In this document: positions 24,507-32,058 of the stretch, one piece after another | Layout: each line of letters opens with the position of its first letter | Numbering within the stretch: the first letter of the stretch is position 1 | Assembly (NCBI RefSeq): GCF_028994775.1 | Contig: NZ_JAJQMN010000005.1 | Span: 248,001 to 312,000, forward strand | Direction: 5' to 3' | Source: Promicromonospora iranensis | Lineage (GTDB): Bacteria; Actinomycetota; Actinomycetes; Actinomycetales; Cellulomonadaceae | Length of the DNA: 64,000 nt | The notes under the pieces: model-generated | The model's input: the letters and a program-made list of their open reading frames with translations, nothing else | What the model was told of the DNA's origin: nothing | Databases searched by the model: none | Position numbers and translations under genes: made by a program

Positions 24507-26275
24507 CGCCGCTGGGTCGTGCCCGCTCGTGGGCCTCCGCTCCCGTCGCCCTGCTCCGTCTCGACGGCGCGGGAGCGATCCTCGACGCCAACGACACGTT
24601 CCGCGGCTGGCTCGACGACGGCACCGCGCGCGACCTGCTGGGCACGCGGCTGAGCGCGCTCCTGTCCGTGGGTGGACGGATCTACTGGGAGACGCACCTC
24701 GCCCCGCTGCTGCGCCTGCAGGGCCGGGTCGAGGAGATCGCCGTCGAGCTCCGCGCGGGCGGCACACCGCGCCCGGTCCTGCTCTCCGCGGAGCTGCACG
24801 GCGGCCACGGGGAGGGCGACGGCGACACGCTCATCGACGTCGCCCTGTTCGACGCCCGGGAGCGGTCACGGTTCGAGCGTGAGCTGGTCGCGTCCCGCGC
24901 CGAGGCGGAGCGGTTCGCGGCGAGTGTCCACACGCTCCTGGTCACGACCACCGCACTCGCCCGGGCCGCGGGAGTCGAAGGGGTCTGCGAGGCGCTCGTA
25001 CATGCGGCGGTCCGTGAGTTCCGTGCGGGGGCCGCGGCGGTCTGGCTCGTCGAAAGTGAGGGGAAGCCGAGGCTGCGGGCGCAACGGGGGGACGGTCCTT
25101 TCGACGAGCCGTCCACGACGCTCCTGACGGATCTGGCGGACGCCGCCCATGCCGGTGGCACGGCCGGCGGTCTCGGCGTGGACCCGGACCTGGGCGCCGC
25201 CGCGGACGGAGACGCGAGCGGAGACGCGACCGGAGACGCGACCGGAGACGCGACCGGAGACGCGACCGGCGACGCGACCGGCGACGTGGTCGAGCTGCCC
25301 GACGGCCACGTCGTGGTGCCGCTGTCCGGCGCGGACGCCTTCCACGGCGTCCTGGTCCTCGAACCGCGGCTGCGAGCAGGTGACGACACGCTGGACCTCG
25401 GTGCTCTTGCCGCCACCGGTCAGCAGGGTGGCGTCGCACTCGATCGCGCGGTGCTGCACGAGCAGAGCATCTCCGTGGCGCACGAGCTGCAGCGCGCGAT
25501 GCTCACCGACGAGCTGCCGCAGCCGGACCGTGCCCGCATCAGCACGGACTACCGGCCCGCGGAGCGCTCGCTGGAGATCGGCGGCGACTGGTACGACGCG
25601 TTCTGGGTGGACGACGTGACTCTCGCACTGGCGGTGGGCGACGTCGTCGGGCACGGGTTGCAGTCCGCGACCGCGATGGGACAGCTGCGGACGGTCGTGC
25701 GCAGCTGCGCGGAGAGCGGTGTCGGCCCGGCCGGAGTGCTCGGGCATGTCGACCGATTCGTCCGTCGGCGTGGCGTGGGTTTCGGGACCACGCTCGTCTA
25801 CGCCGAGCTCGACGTCACGACTGGTCGGCTCGTCTTCGCGTGCGCCGGTCACCTTCCGCCGCTCGTGACCCGGCCTGGCGGGGGTGCGGGGTTCCTGTGG
25901 CAAGGGCGCTGGCCTCCTCTGGGGGTGGCCACCCTCGTCGCGGCCCAGGCAGAGCGGACGTCGGCCGCGGCGGTCCGGTCCGGGCGGCAGGCCGGGGCCC
26001 CGCTGTCGACGGAGCCCGAGGCAGGTGAGCTCGAGCTGTCCAGCGGTGACGTGCTGTGGTTCTACACCGACGGGATGGTGGAGCGGCGTGACCGCAGCCT
26101 GCACCGGGGCCTGGAGGTGTTCGCCCAGGCGGCCGCGGGCGCTCCGGGGGCTGCCGACGAGGACCTGGTCTCGTCCCTGCTGGGCGGGGACCTCAACGAG
26201 CACGACGACGCGTGCGTGCTGCGGCTCGAGTGGGACGCACCCCGGCGTTCGGGACACGGGGCGGGTCGGGCCTAG
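24503..26275 (+). CDS. rsbP: RsbP-like PAS/GAF/PP2C serine phosphatase
   Basis: A 590-residue regulator of sigma factor. N-terminal PAS-like domain about 10-110 (VALLRLDGAGAILDANDTFR), a short coiled coil about 115-140, a GAF-like domain about 140-320, and a C-terminal SpoIIE/PP2C phosphatase domain about 330-580 with metal-binding GGDWYDAF, GDVVGHGLQSA and EHDDACVL. It would dephosphorylate an anti-anti-sigma factor. The GTG start at 24503 overlaps the rsbQ stop. The GAF region is interrupted by a seven-unit 12-bp tandem repeat (residues about 236-263, GDAT units), forming a low-complexity linker. No anti-sigma or sigma gene is adjacent. Confidence 0.88.
   Translation: MTPLGRARSWASAPVALLRLDGAGAILDANDTFRGWLDDGTARDLLGTRLSALLSVGGRIYWETHLAPLLRLQGRVEEIAVELRAGGTPRPVLLSAELHGGHGEGDGDTLIDVALFDARERSRFERELVASRAEAERFAASVHTLLVTTTALARAAGVEGVCEALVHAAVREFRAGAAAVWLVESEGKPRLRAQRGDGPFDEPSTTLLTDLADAAHAGGTAGGLGVDPDLGAAADGDASGDATGDATGDATGDATGDATGDVVELPDGHVVVPLSGADAFHGVLVLEPRLRAGDDTLDLGALAATGQQGGVALDRAVLHEQSISVAHELQRAMLTDELPQPDRARISTDYRPAERSLEIGGDWYDAFWVDDVTLALAVGDVVGHGLQSATAMGQLRTVVRSCAESGVGPAGVLGHVDRFVRRRGVGFGTTLVYAELDVTTGRLVFACAGHLPPLVTRPGGGAGFLWQGRWPPLGVATLVAAQAERTSAAAVRSGRQAGAPLSTEPEAGELELSSGDVLWFYTDGMVERRDRSLHRGLEVFAQAAAGAPGAADEDLVSSLLGGDLNEHDDACVLRLEWDAPRRSGHGAGRA
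25208..25291 (+). repeat. 12-bp tandem repeat in rsbP (GDAT coding)
   Basis: Seven consecutive 12-bp units of GGAGACGCGACC or close variants (first GGAGACGCGAGC, last two GGCGACG...), encoding GDAS, GDAT repeats and GDVV. The repeat is in frame, so copy-number change would alter linker length without a frameshift. Confidence 0.9.
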
Positions 26276-26368
26276 GAGACGTCGCTCTGCAACGTGGACC
26301 GTCCCTGGCCACGGCGCGGCTTCGACCTCTACCCCGGCTCGTCGGGATGCTACGAGTTGTCGAGAGGG

Positions 26369-26932
26369 TCACCTCCATGTCCCGACGGCGTTGACGGCGG
26401 CCTCGACGAGTTCGGGGTCGACCGCGCCGTGCTCGATGGTGCTGCGGTAGTGGAGGGGGCCGATGGCGAGCGCGGCGGCGGACCGGGGGTCGGTCCTCAA
26501 CGTGACCTCGCCTCGCTTCTCGGCGTCGTCGAGGGCGGCTGCGAGGCGCTCGGTGAGTGCGGACGCGAACCGTTCCCGCCGGGCGTCCATGTTCGCGTCC
26601 CACAGTGCGGTGTTCGCGAGGGTGGTGGCCACGGCACGCACGGCGTCGTGCTCGAGCTGGCGCGCCATCGTCGTGAGCTCGGTGCGCATCCAGTCCCGGG
26701 TGGGGGCGGTCGGGGCGCCGAAGAAGGACATGGGGACCGTGGTCATGGCCTCGCTGAGGAGCTGGTCGCTGCGGGGCCAGTGCCGGTAGACGGTGGCGCG
26801 GCCGACTTTTGCTCGTTCGGAGACCTGTGCGTGCGTGACCGCGGTGGGTCCGTGCTCCAGGAGCAGCTCGCGCGCGGCGTCGAGGATCGCCGCCCTGCTG
26901 CGTAGGTACCGCGGATCGGTCTGGGATGCCAT
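26369..26932 (-). CDS. TetR-family regulator
   Basis: A 187-residue TetR-type repressor. HTH at about residues 15-60 (AILDAARELLLEHGPTAVTH, then SERAKVGRATVYRHWPRSDQ) and a C-terminal ligand domain containing ERLAAALDDAEKRGEV, as in TetR proteins with a TetR_C_11-like domain. It is divergent from a NAD(P)-binding protein and an SDR, with repeated CTATGAGAC sites in the 57-bp gap, so it probably represses both itself and that pair. The inducer is unknown. Confidence 0.9.
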   Translation of the reverse strand: MASQTDPRYLRSRAAILDAARELLLEHGPTAVTHAQVSERAKVGRATVYRHWPRSDQLLSEAMTTVPMSFFGAPTAPTRDWMRTELTTMARQLEHDAVRAVATTLANTALWDANMDARRERFASALTERLAAALDDAEKRGEVTLRTDPRSAAALAIGPLHYRSTIEHGAVDPELVEAAVNAVGTWR

Positions 26933-26941
26933 GGAGCCAGC

Positions 26942-26996
26942 CTATGAGACGTCTTGACTCACAGTCCACGTCGGTGCCACGGTGTAGCTATGAGAC
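26942..26996. promoter_or_regulatory. Putative TetR operator region
   Basis: CTATGAGAC occurs twice as a direct repeat (26942-26950 and 26988-26996), and AGACGTCT (26947-26954) is a perfect 8-bp palindrome. The second copy overlaps the start codon of the NAD(P)-binding gene. TTGACT (26954-26959) could be a -35 element. Confidence 0.4.
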
Positions 26997-27631
26997 AAGT
27001 TGTATCGAAAGTTCTGAGGATCGCGGTCCTCGGGGCAACCGGCGGCACGGGCCGCCATGTCGTGACCACCGCCGTGGAACGTGGCCACGAGGTGATCGCC
27101 CTGACCCGTCGGGCAGGCTCGTTCGAGCCTGGACCCCGGCTTCTCGAGGAGGTCTGGGACGATCTCTCCGACGCCGACACGCTGACCAGTGCCTTCGCCG
27201 GGGCCGACGTCGTGATCAGTGCGCTCGGTGGTGCGAGCAAGGGCCCGACCACGGTGTGCACGGAAGGCACCCGCACAGCCGTGGCCGCCATGGACGCGGC
27301 GCGCGTGTCGCGACTGATCGTCGTGAGCGCTCACGGCGTCCTCGAGACCCATGACCGGTCGCTGTACTCCCGCGCGGCGTGGGCCGGCGTCGGCGAGAAG
27401 CTGAAGGACAAGGAGTCCATGGAGCCGCTCATCACCGGCTCGGGGCTGGAGTGGACGATCGTGCGCCCGCCGAACCTGACGGACGCCGCGGCCGACGGCG
27501 CGTACCGGGTCGGGACTTCGCTGCCGATCCGGCTGTGGAGCTCCGTCAGCAGGGCAGACCTTGCCGCATTCCTCGTCCACGAGGCGGAGACCGCCCGGTT
27601 CGTCCGCGCTCTCCCGAGGATCCACCGGTGA
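26990..27631 (+). CDS. NAD(P)-binding atypical SDR (NmrA/BVR-B-like)
   Basis: A 213-residue Rossmann protein with VLGATGGTGRHVV near the N-terminus (TGxxGxxG variant of atypical SDRs), ADVVISALGG, then SGLEWTIVRPPNLTD. It resembles flavin reductase/biliverdin reductase B and NmrA-like regulators. ATG 26990 was preferred over an upstream in-frame start at 26954 because the latter falls in the putative operator. The stop overlaps the next SDR start by 4 bp, so the two form an operon under the divergent TetR gene. Substrate unknown; redox-stress or quinone reduction is typical of relatives. Confidence 0.85.
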   Translation: MRQVVSKVLRIAVLGATGGTGRHVVTTAVERGHEVIALTRRAGSFEPGPRLLEEVWDDLSDADTLTSAFAGADVVISALGGASKGPTTVCTEGTRTAVAAMDAARVSRLIVVSAHGVLETHDRSLYSRAAWAGVGEKLKDKESMEPLITGSGLEWTIVRPPNLTDAAADGAYRVGTSLPIRLWSSVSRADLAAFLVHEAETARFVRALPRIHR

Positions 27632-28548
27632 CCGCGCAGCCGGCACCGGTGCCACAGGTGGCCGTGGTCACCGGTGCGACCGGCGGGATGGGCCGGGTGA
27701 TCGCACTGGAGCTCGCCCGTTCCGGGATGCACGTGATCACGGTCGCCCGAGAGCCGCGCAGGGCCGACTCTCTCCGCGAGCAGATCGAGCGGGAGGTGGG
27801 CACCGGCCGTCTCGACGTGGTGCCCGGCGACCTCTCGCGCCGGGACGGGGTGATCGATGCCGCCGCCGCGGTCCTCGCCCGGTGGTCAGCTGTACACGTC
27901 CTGGTGAACAATGCCGGGGCGCACTTCAGCGAGCACCGGCTCTCCCCGGACGGCGTGGAGCGGCACATCGCCGTCGACTACCTCGCCGCTCACGGGCTGA
28001 CCCTCCTGCTCCGGGAGGCGCTGGAGCGCGGCAGGGCGCGCGTGGTGAACGTCGTCTCGGACACGGTGCGCGATACCCGGCAGGTGAAGCTGCTCGGCCG
28101 CCCGCGCCCCGCCACCATCAGCGCGGACCAGCTCAGCGACCTCACCCGGCTCAACCCCGCCGACGGCTTCGTGCCCTTCCACGCCTACGCGCGGGCCAAG
28201 CTGCTGACTGTCATGGCGGGGTACGACCTTGGGCGCACGCTCCAGCACCAAGGCGTCACCGTCAACGCGGTACACCCGGGAATCGCCGCGACCAACATCG
28301 TCGACGATCTCGTGCCGCCCGCCCTGCGACCGTTCCGCGGGCTGATCCGCCGATTCCTGCTCACCCCTGAACAGGGCGCCTCGGCTGCGCTCCGCCTGGC
28401 CATCGACCCGGCGCTCGCGGGCGTGACCGGGCGCTACTTCCTGCGCGACGTCGACACCCGCACCCCGCCGGTCTCGTACGACGTCGACGCGCAACGGCAG
28501 CTGCGCGCGACGAGCGATCGCTACTTCCTTCCCGCCCGCCCGAGGTGA
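27628..28548 (+). CDS. SDR-family NAD(P)-dependent oxidoreductase (retinol dehydrogenase-like)
   Basis: A 306-residue SDR with VVTGATGGMGRVIALELA at the coenzyme site, VLVNNAGAHFSEH, and a Y-x-x-x-K pair in FHAYARAKLL, then VNAVHPGIAATNI. The length and RIVN-type region match retinol dehydrogenase 11-14-like SDRs of actinobacteria. It starts with GTG overlapping the upstream gene by 4 bp and ends 7 bp from the convergent MerR gene. Probably reduces a lipophilic carbonyl compound; this is family-level inference. Confidence 0.87.
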   Translation: MTAQPAPVPQVAVVTGATGGMGRVIALELARSGMHVITVAREPRRADSLREQIEREVGTGRLDVVPGDLSRRDGVIDAAAAVLARWSAVHVLVNNAGAHFSEHRLSPDGVERHIAVDYLAAHGLTLLLREALERGRARVVNVVSDTVRDTRQVKLLGRPRPATISADQLSDLTRLNPADGFVPFHAYARAKLLTVMAGYDLGRTLQHQGVTVNAVHPGIAATNIVDDLVPPALRPFRGLIRRFLLTPEQGASAALRLAIDPALAGVTGRYFLRDVDTRTPPVSYDVDAQRQLRATSDRYFLPARPR

Positions 28549-28555
28549 ACCGTCG

Positions 28556-29338
28556 TTACTGACGAGGGACCGGCACGCCGGCGGCGCGGAGCTTGTCCTC
28601 GACGAGCGCGGTCAGCCGGGCCGACGTCGGCCACTCCTCCTGGCCGTGGGTGTTGACCATCCCGTACCGCGCAGCCGTGTCGGGCTGGGACCGGAACTCC
28701 GCGGGCATCGCCAGCAGCTCGGGCTTGGCCAGCAGGTTGTCGGCCAGCGCGGAGGCGAGCTCCGCGATCCGAGGGTCGTCCGGCTCCCAGGACAGCGCGT
28801 CCCAGCTGCGCTGGGTCAGGTCGACGAACTCGGGATCGTCGAGCCGGTGCTCCAGCTGGGTCACGAAGCTGTCGAAGCCCTCCGGGACCAGCGCCCGGAA
28901 CAGCACCAGCGCCTCCCGCTGGCCCGCGACGTAGTCGGGGTCGAAGCCGAGGCCGGGCATCCGGTCCAGGACCGCGCAGGCACGGTCGGGGAGCAGCGCC
29001 CGGTCGTCGGAGAGCCGGTGCAGCGTGTCGCGGCGGGCGACCAGGTCGTCGATCCGGTCGGTGAGGCGCTGCTCGACGTCGGAGAGCGCCGCGGCGAACC
29101 GTTCGGCGTCGGCGTCGAGCAGCGTGCCGATGTCGGCGAGCTGGACGCCGGCGGCGGCGAGGGTCCGGACCTGCACCAGGCGCAGCAGGTCGTCCGACCC
29201 GTACCGGCGGTACCCGGAACTGTCCCGTTCCGGCTCCTCGACCAGACCGAGCTTGTGATAGTGCCGCACGGTCTTGATGGTGACGCCGGCGAACGCCGCC
29301 GCCTGGCCGATGGTGATGCCTCCCGCCGACCTGTTCAT
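28556..29338 (-). CDS. MerR-family regulator
   Basis: A 260-residue MerR protein: winged helix at residues 8-75 (ITIGQAAAFAGVTIKTVRHY, then SSGYRRYGSDDLLRLVQVRT), a dimerisation coiled coil about 80-115, and a long C-terminal effector domain with no metal-binding Cys cluster, suggesting an organic ligand. The start overlaps the stop of the upstream hydrolase gene (ATGA), so both are in one transcript. A 21-bp palindrome upstream of the hydrolase is the likely operator, giving autoregulation. Confidence 0.92.
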   Translation of the reverse strand: MNRSAGGITIGQAAAFAGVTIKTVRHYHKLGLVEEPERDSSGYRRYGSDDLLRLVQVRTLAAAGVQLADIGTLLDADAERFAAALSDVEQRLTDRIDDLVARRDTLHRLSDDRALLPDRACAVLDRMPGLGFDPDYVAGQREALVLFRALVPEGFDSFVTQLEHRLDDPEFVDLTQRSWDALSWEPDDPRIAELASALADNLLAKPELLAMPAEFRSQPDTAARYGMVNTHGQEEWPTSARLTALVEDKLRAAGVPVPRQ

Positions 29339-30165
29339 CGCCCGGGCCGACCCTGCGCGCTCTCGGTGGCGGCCAGCTCGCGCACGACGGTGGCGACGGC
29401 GGGGGAGTCCTTGCGCAGGATGCTCCCGTGGTTGCTGGCCACCTTCGCGCCCACCTTCAGGTTCGGGTTACGGATCAGCAGCGGTTCGAGGGTCTTGCGC
29501 ATCTGCTCCTGCAGGTCGTCACGGCTGCCCACTGCCTCGCCGGAGGCCACAACGTACCGGACCGGGACCGGCACTGTCTCGAGGATCGGCGTGAGGGCGG
29601 CGTGCAGCAGGTGGGCCTCGATGGCGACCTCCACGTGCTGCTCGCCGGAGAAGCGCGCGGCCATCCCCAGTCGGCGGGCGAGCGGCAGCATCAGCCTCAT
29701 CCTGCGGAACACCTTCCGGATCTCCTCGTGCTCGGCGTCGGTGGTCCAGCCGACGGGGTAGGGGCCGTCGACGCCGACCACGCCCAGGGTGCGTTCCGGG
29801 TGACGGTTCGCCCAGTGCACCCCCAGCAGTGCACCGTACGACCAGCCGACCAGCAGCGCCCGGTCGACACCCCGGGCAGCGAGGATCGCGTCGATGTCGC
29901 GGAGGCAGGCCTCGAACGAGTAGTCCGCCGACTGCCCCGACCCGCCACGGGCGCGCTCGTCGAAGCTGATGTGACGGTAGCCGCTCCCGAGATCGGCGAT
30001 CACGCGCTTCCAGTGCCGCTGGGAGGCGTACGAGCCGTTGAGGTAGACGACGGGGACGCCGGTGCCGCCGGTGTCCGTGACGGCCAGGGCCGTGTCGTCG
30101 ACAGGGACCATGCCGGTCCAGGTCGAGCTGGTCGCGTCGGTCGGGTTCGTGTGGTGGTTGCTCAT
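29335..30165 (-). CDS. Alpha/beta hydrolase in MerR operon
   Basis: A 276-residue alpha/beta hydrolase: oxyanion region VVYLNGSYASQRHW, SFDERARGGSG, nucleophile Ser in LLVGWSYGALLG, and a C-terminal His in ASNHGSIL. ATG 30165 was chosen; a GTG 15 bp further upstream would overlap the operator. It is co-transcribed with the MerR regulator. Relatives hydrolyse esters, lactones or C-C bonds. It may detoxify or process the compound that MerR senses. Confidence 0.85.
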   Translation of the reverse strand: MSNHHTNPTDATSSTWTGMVPVDDTALAVTDTGGTGVPVVYLNGSYASQRHWKRVIADLGSGYRHISFDERARGGSGQSADYSFEACLRDIDAILAARGVDRALLVGWSYGALLGVHWANRHPERTLGVVGVDGPYPVGWTTDAEHEEIRKVFRRMRLMLPLARRLGMAARFSGEQHVEVAIEAHLLHAALTPILETVPVPVRYVVASGEAVGSRDDLQEQMRKTLEPLLIRNPNLKVGAKVASNHGSILRKDSPAVATVVRELAATESAQGRPGR

Positions 30166-30178
30166 ACGACGAGCGTCC

Positions 30179-30199
30179 ACCTTGACCTCAGGTCAAGGT
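30179..30199. promoter_or_regulatory. MerR-type operator (10-1-10 palindrome)
   Basis: ACCTTGACCT (30179-30188), centre C, AGGTCAAGGT (30190-30199): a perfect 10-bp inverted repeat 13 bp upstream of the hydrolase ATG. TTGACC inside it fits a MerR-controlled -35 element. Confidence 0.75.
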
Positions 30200-30307
30200 C
30201 AAGCGGTTCTCGTCGGCCGTGCAGATCCGTTCCGGGTGGCGAAGGGTGACCGGCCCTGCAAGTGTGAGTTGCAGTCAACACGGCTGACGAACGGAGGACT
30301 GATACCC

Positions 30308-30568
30308 ATGATCGGTTTCATCGTCGCAGGTCTGGTCATCGGCGCCCTGGCGCGCCTCTTCAAGCCGGGCAAGCAGAATCTGGGGCTGGTGGCCACGCTC
30401 CTGCTCGGGCTGGCGGGGTCGGTGATCGGTGGCGTCATCGCCAATCTGCTCGGCACCGGCGACATCTTCGAGCTGAACGTCCTGGGCTTCATCGTGGCGG
30501 TGATCGCGGCCGTTCTCCTGATCGGCGTGGCCGAGAGCCTGGCCGGCCGTCGCAAGGGAAGTGCCTGA
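30308..30568 (+). CDS. GlsB/YeaQ/YmgE-family small membrane protein
   Basis: An 86-residue membrane protein with three hydrophobic segments: MIGFIVAGLVIGALARLF, a Gly-rich LVATLLLGLAGSVIGGVIA, and VLGFIVAVIAAVLLIGVA. This is the transglycosylase-associated/GlsB family, linked to general and cell-envelope stress. ATG 30308 has GGAGG (30294-30298) about 9 bp upstream. It is a single gene, with no operon partner. Function at molecular level is not established. Confidence 0.88.
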   Translation: MIGFIVAGLVIGALARLFKPGKQNLGLVATLLLGLAGSVIGGVIANLLGTGDIFELNVLGFIVAVIAAVLLIGVAESLAGRRKGSA

Positions 30569-30640
30569 CGACGCCCTTGGTCGGGTGAGCCACTGCCTGT
30601 TCACCGGGCGTTCTGTGCGCAGTACGGACCGTGCCCTCCA

Positions 30641-30757
30641 GAAGCCGGTGCTGCCTGCTACCAGGTGGTCGTGCGCGGTGACCGGTTCGACGACCCGGCC
30701 ACCCGCGATCGTCTGCAGGCCGCGTTCGGCGTGGTGTGGCGAGGGATGGCGGCGTGA
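30641..30757 (+). pseudogene. Possible C-terminal remnant of an unidentified gene
   Basis: An in-frame coding-like stretch ending at TGA 30757: CYQVVVRGDRFDDPATRDRL then QAAFGVVWRGMAA. It has no start codon with a ribosome site and is cut off upstream, where the frame loses coding character. It looks like the tail of a degraded gene between the GlsB gene and the convergent desaturase. Family not recognised. Confidence 0.3.
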
Positions 30758-30787
30758 ACCCGCTTGCGGACCTGGGCTCGCGTCGCT

Positions 30788-31879
30788 TCAGCCCCGGAAC
30801 CGGCGCACGAGCGGGCAGGTGTAGGGGTCGCGGTTCTTGAGTCCCACCTGGTTCAGGTAGGCGATGATCGTGCGGAACGCTCCACCGAGCGAGGTCTCGG
30901 TATACGGGATGTCGTTCTCGGCGCAGTACCGGCGCACGATCTGTCGCAGGGCGGGCAGGTTCGGACGGGGTGCCCGGGGGAACAGGTGGTGCTCGACCTG
31001 GTACTCCAGGCCGCCCATGAAGAAGTGCACGAGCGGTCCGCCGCGGACGTTGCGGGACATGTAGATCTGCCGGCGCAGGAAGTCGATGTCGGCGTCGTGC
31101 GGGACGGTGGGCATGCCGATGTGGTTGGGGGAGAAGGCACCGCCCAGCAGGAACCCGAACACGGCGACCTGCACGACGACGAAGGCGACCGCCATCCCGG
31201 GCGGGAGGACGAGGAACAGCAACGCGAGGTAGCCGAGCACCCGGATCCCGACGAAGAGGATCTCGGTCCACCGGTGCGCGACGCCCCTGCCCGCGAAGAT
31301 GGCCCGGAACGAGCTGACGTGCAGGGAGAAGCCCTCGAAGAGCAGCAGCGGCAGGAAGTAGTAGCCCTGGTACCGGCTCAGCCGCGCGGCGAGGCCGGTG
31401 CGCTCGTCGGTCACGTCCGGCGTGAAGGACATCACCCCGGCCCTGACGTCGGGATCCACGCGGTCCTTGTTCGGGTTCGCGTGATGGCGGTTGTGCTTGT
31501 CCACCCACCAGCCGTAGCTGAGTCCGGTGAACAGACCGGAGATGACACGGCCTGTCCATTCGTTCCAGCCGCGCGAAGCGAAGATCTGCCGGTGGGCCGC
31601 TTCGTGCCCGAGGAACGCGAACTGCGCCATCGCCAGGCCGAGCAGGGCTGCCAGGAGCAGCTGGTACCAGGTGTCACCCAGCATGGTCACACCGACCAGG
31701 ATCGCCACCGTGAACAGTGTCCAGAACAGCATCATGGTCCAGTAGAAGCCGTATCGGCGCCGCACCAGGCCCGCATCGTGGGCCTCGGCCGTCAGCTGTC
31801 GAAATGCTTCCACGTACCGGTGACCAGGTGCGGTCGTCCTCTGGGGCGTCGTCGGCGTTCGAGCGGAGCGAGTGGGCAT
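30788..31879 (-). CDS. Membrane fatty-acid desaturase
   Basis: A 363-residue di-iron desaturase of the acyl-lipid type. Three histidine boxes are visible: HEAAH (about 92-96), HNRHH (about 129-133) and VEHHLFP near the C-terminus, with hydrophobic pairs around residues 45-85 and 185-235. It introduces a double bond into membrane acyl chains, a common response to cold. ATG 31879 was preferred to a GTG at 31930 because AAGGACGAG precedes it. It lies downstream of an ice-binding-domain gene on the same strand, but a strong hairpin separates them. Confidence 0.92.
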   Translation of the reverse strand: MPTRSARTPTTPQRTTAPGHRYVEAFRQLTAEAHDAGLVRRRYGFYWTMMLFWTLFTVAILVGVTMLGDTWYQLLLAALLGLAMAQFAFLGHEAAHRQIFASRGWNEWTGRVISGLFTGLSYGWWVDKHNRHHANPNKDRVDPDVRAGVMSFTPDVTDERTGLAARLSRYQGYYFLPLLLFEGFSLHVSSFRAIFAGRGVAHRWTEILFVGIRVLGYLALLFLVLPPGMAVAFVVVQVAVFGFLLGGAFSPNHIGMPTVPHDADIDFLRRQIYMSRNVRGGPLVHFFMGGLEYQVEHHLFPRAPRPNLPALRQIVRRYCAENDIPYTETSLGGAFRTIIAYLNQVGLKNRDPYTCPLVRRFRG

Positions 31880-32014
31880 GGCTCTCGTCCTTCGTGTCGG
31901 CAGCGGCTTGGCATGAGGGCGGCTGTTCACCGTGCGAGGCTAAACAGATGGCCATGCACTCGCAATCTCATGTCCCGTGCTGCGACACCGGGAAGTCCGG
32001 CGTGCGCCTGCGGG

Positions 32015-32051
32015 GCGGTCGTGGTGGTTCGGTCAAGGCCACCACGACCGC
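32015..32051 (-). terminator. Hairpin terminator after the ice-binding-domain gene
   Basis: Perfect 13-bp stem GCGGTCGTGGTGG (32015-32027) with CCACCACGACCGC (32039-32051), 11-nt loop, starting 7 bp beyond the stop on the minus strand. Confidence 0.75.
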
Positions 32052-32058
32052 GCGCGTG

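Noticed and set aside
25208-25291. CRISPR-like array
   Set aside because: Units are contiguous 12-bp coding repeats without spacers and in frame with rsbP.
24866-26257. Minus-strand frame opposite rsbP
   Set aside because: The rsbP reading frame has PP2C metal motifs; the reverse frame only mirrors its composition and the GDAT repeat.
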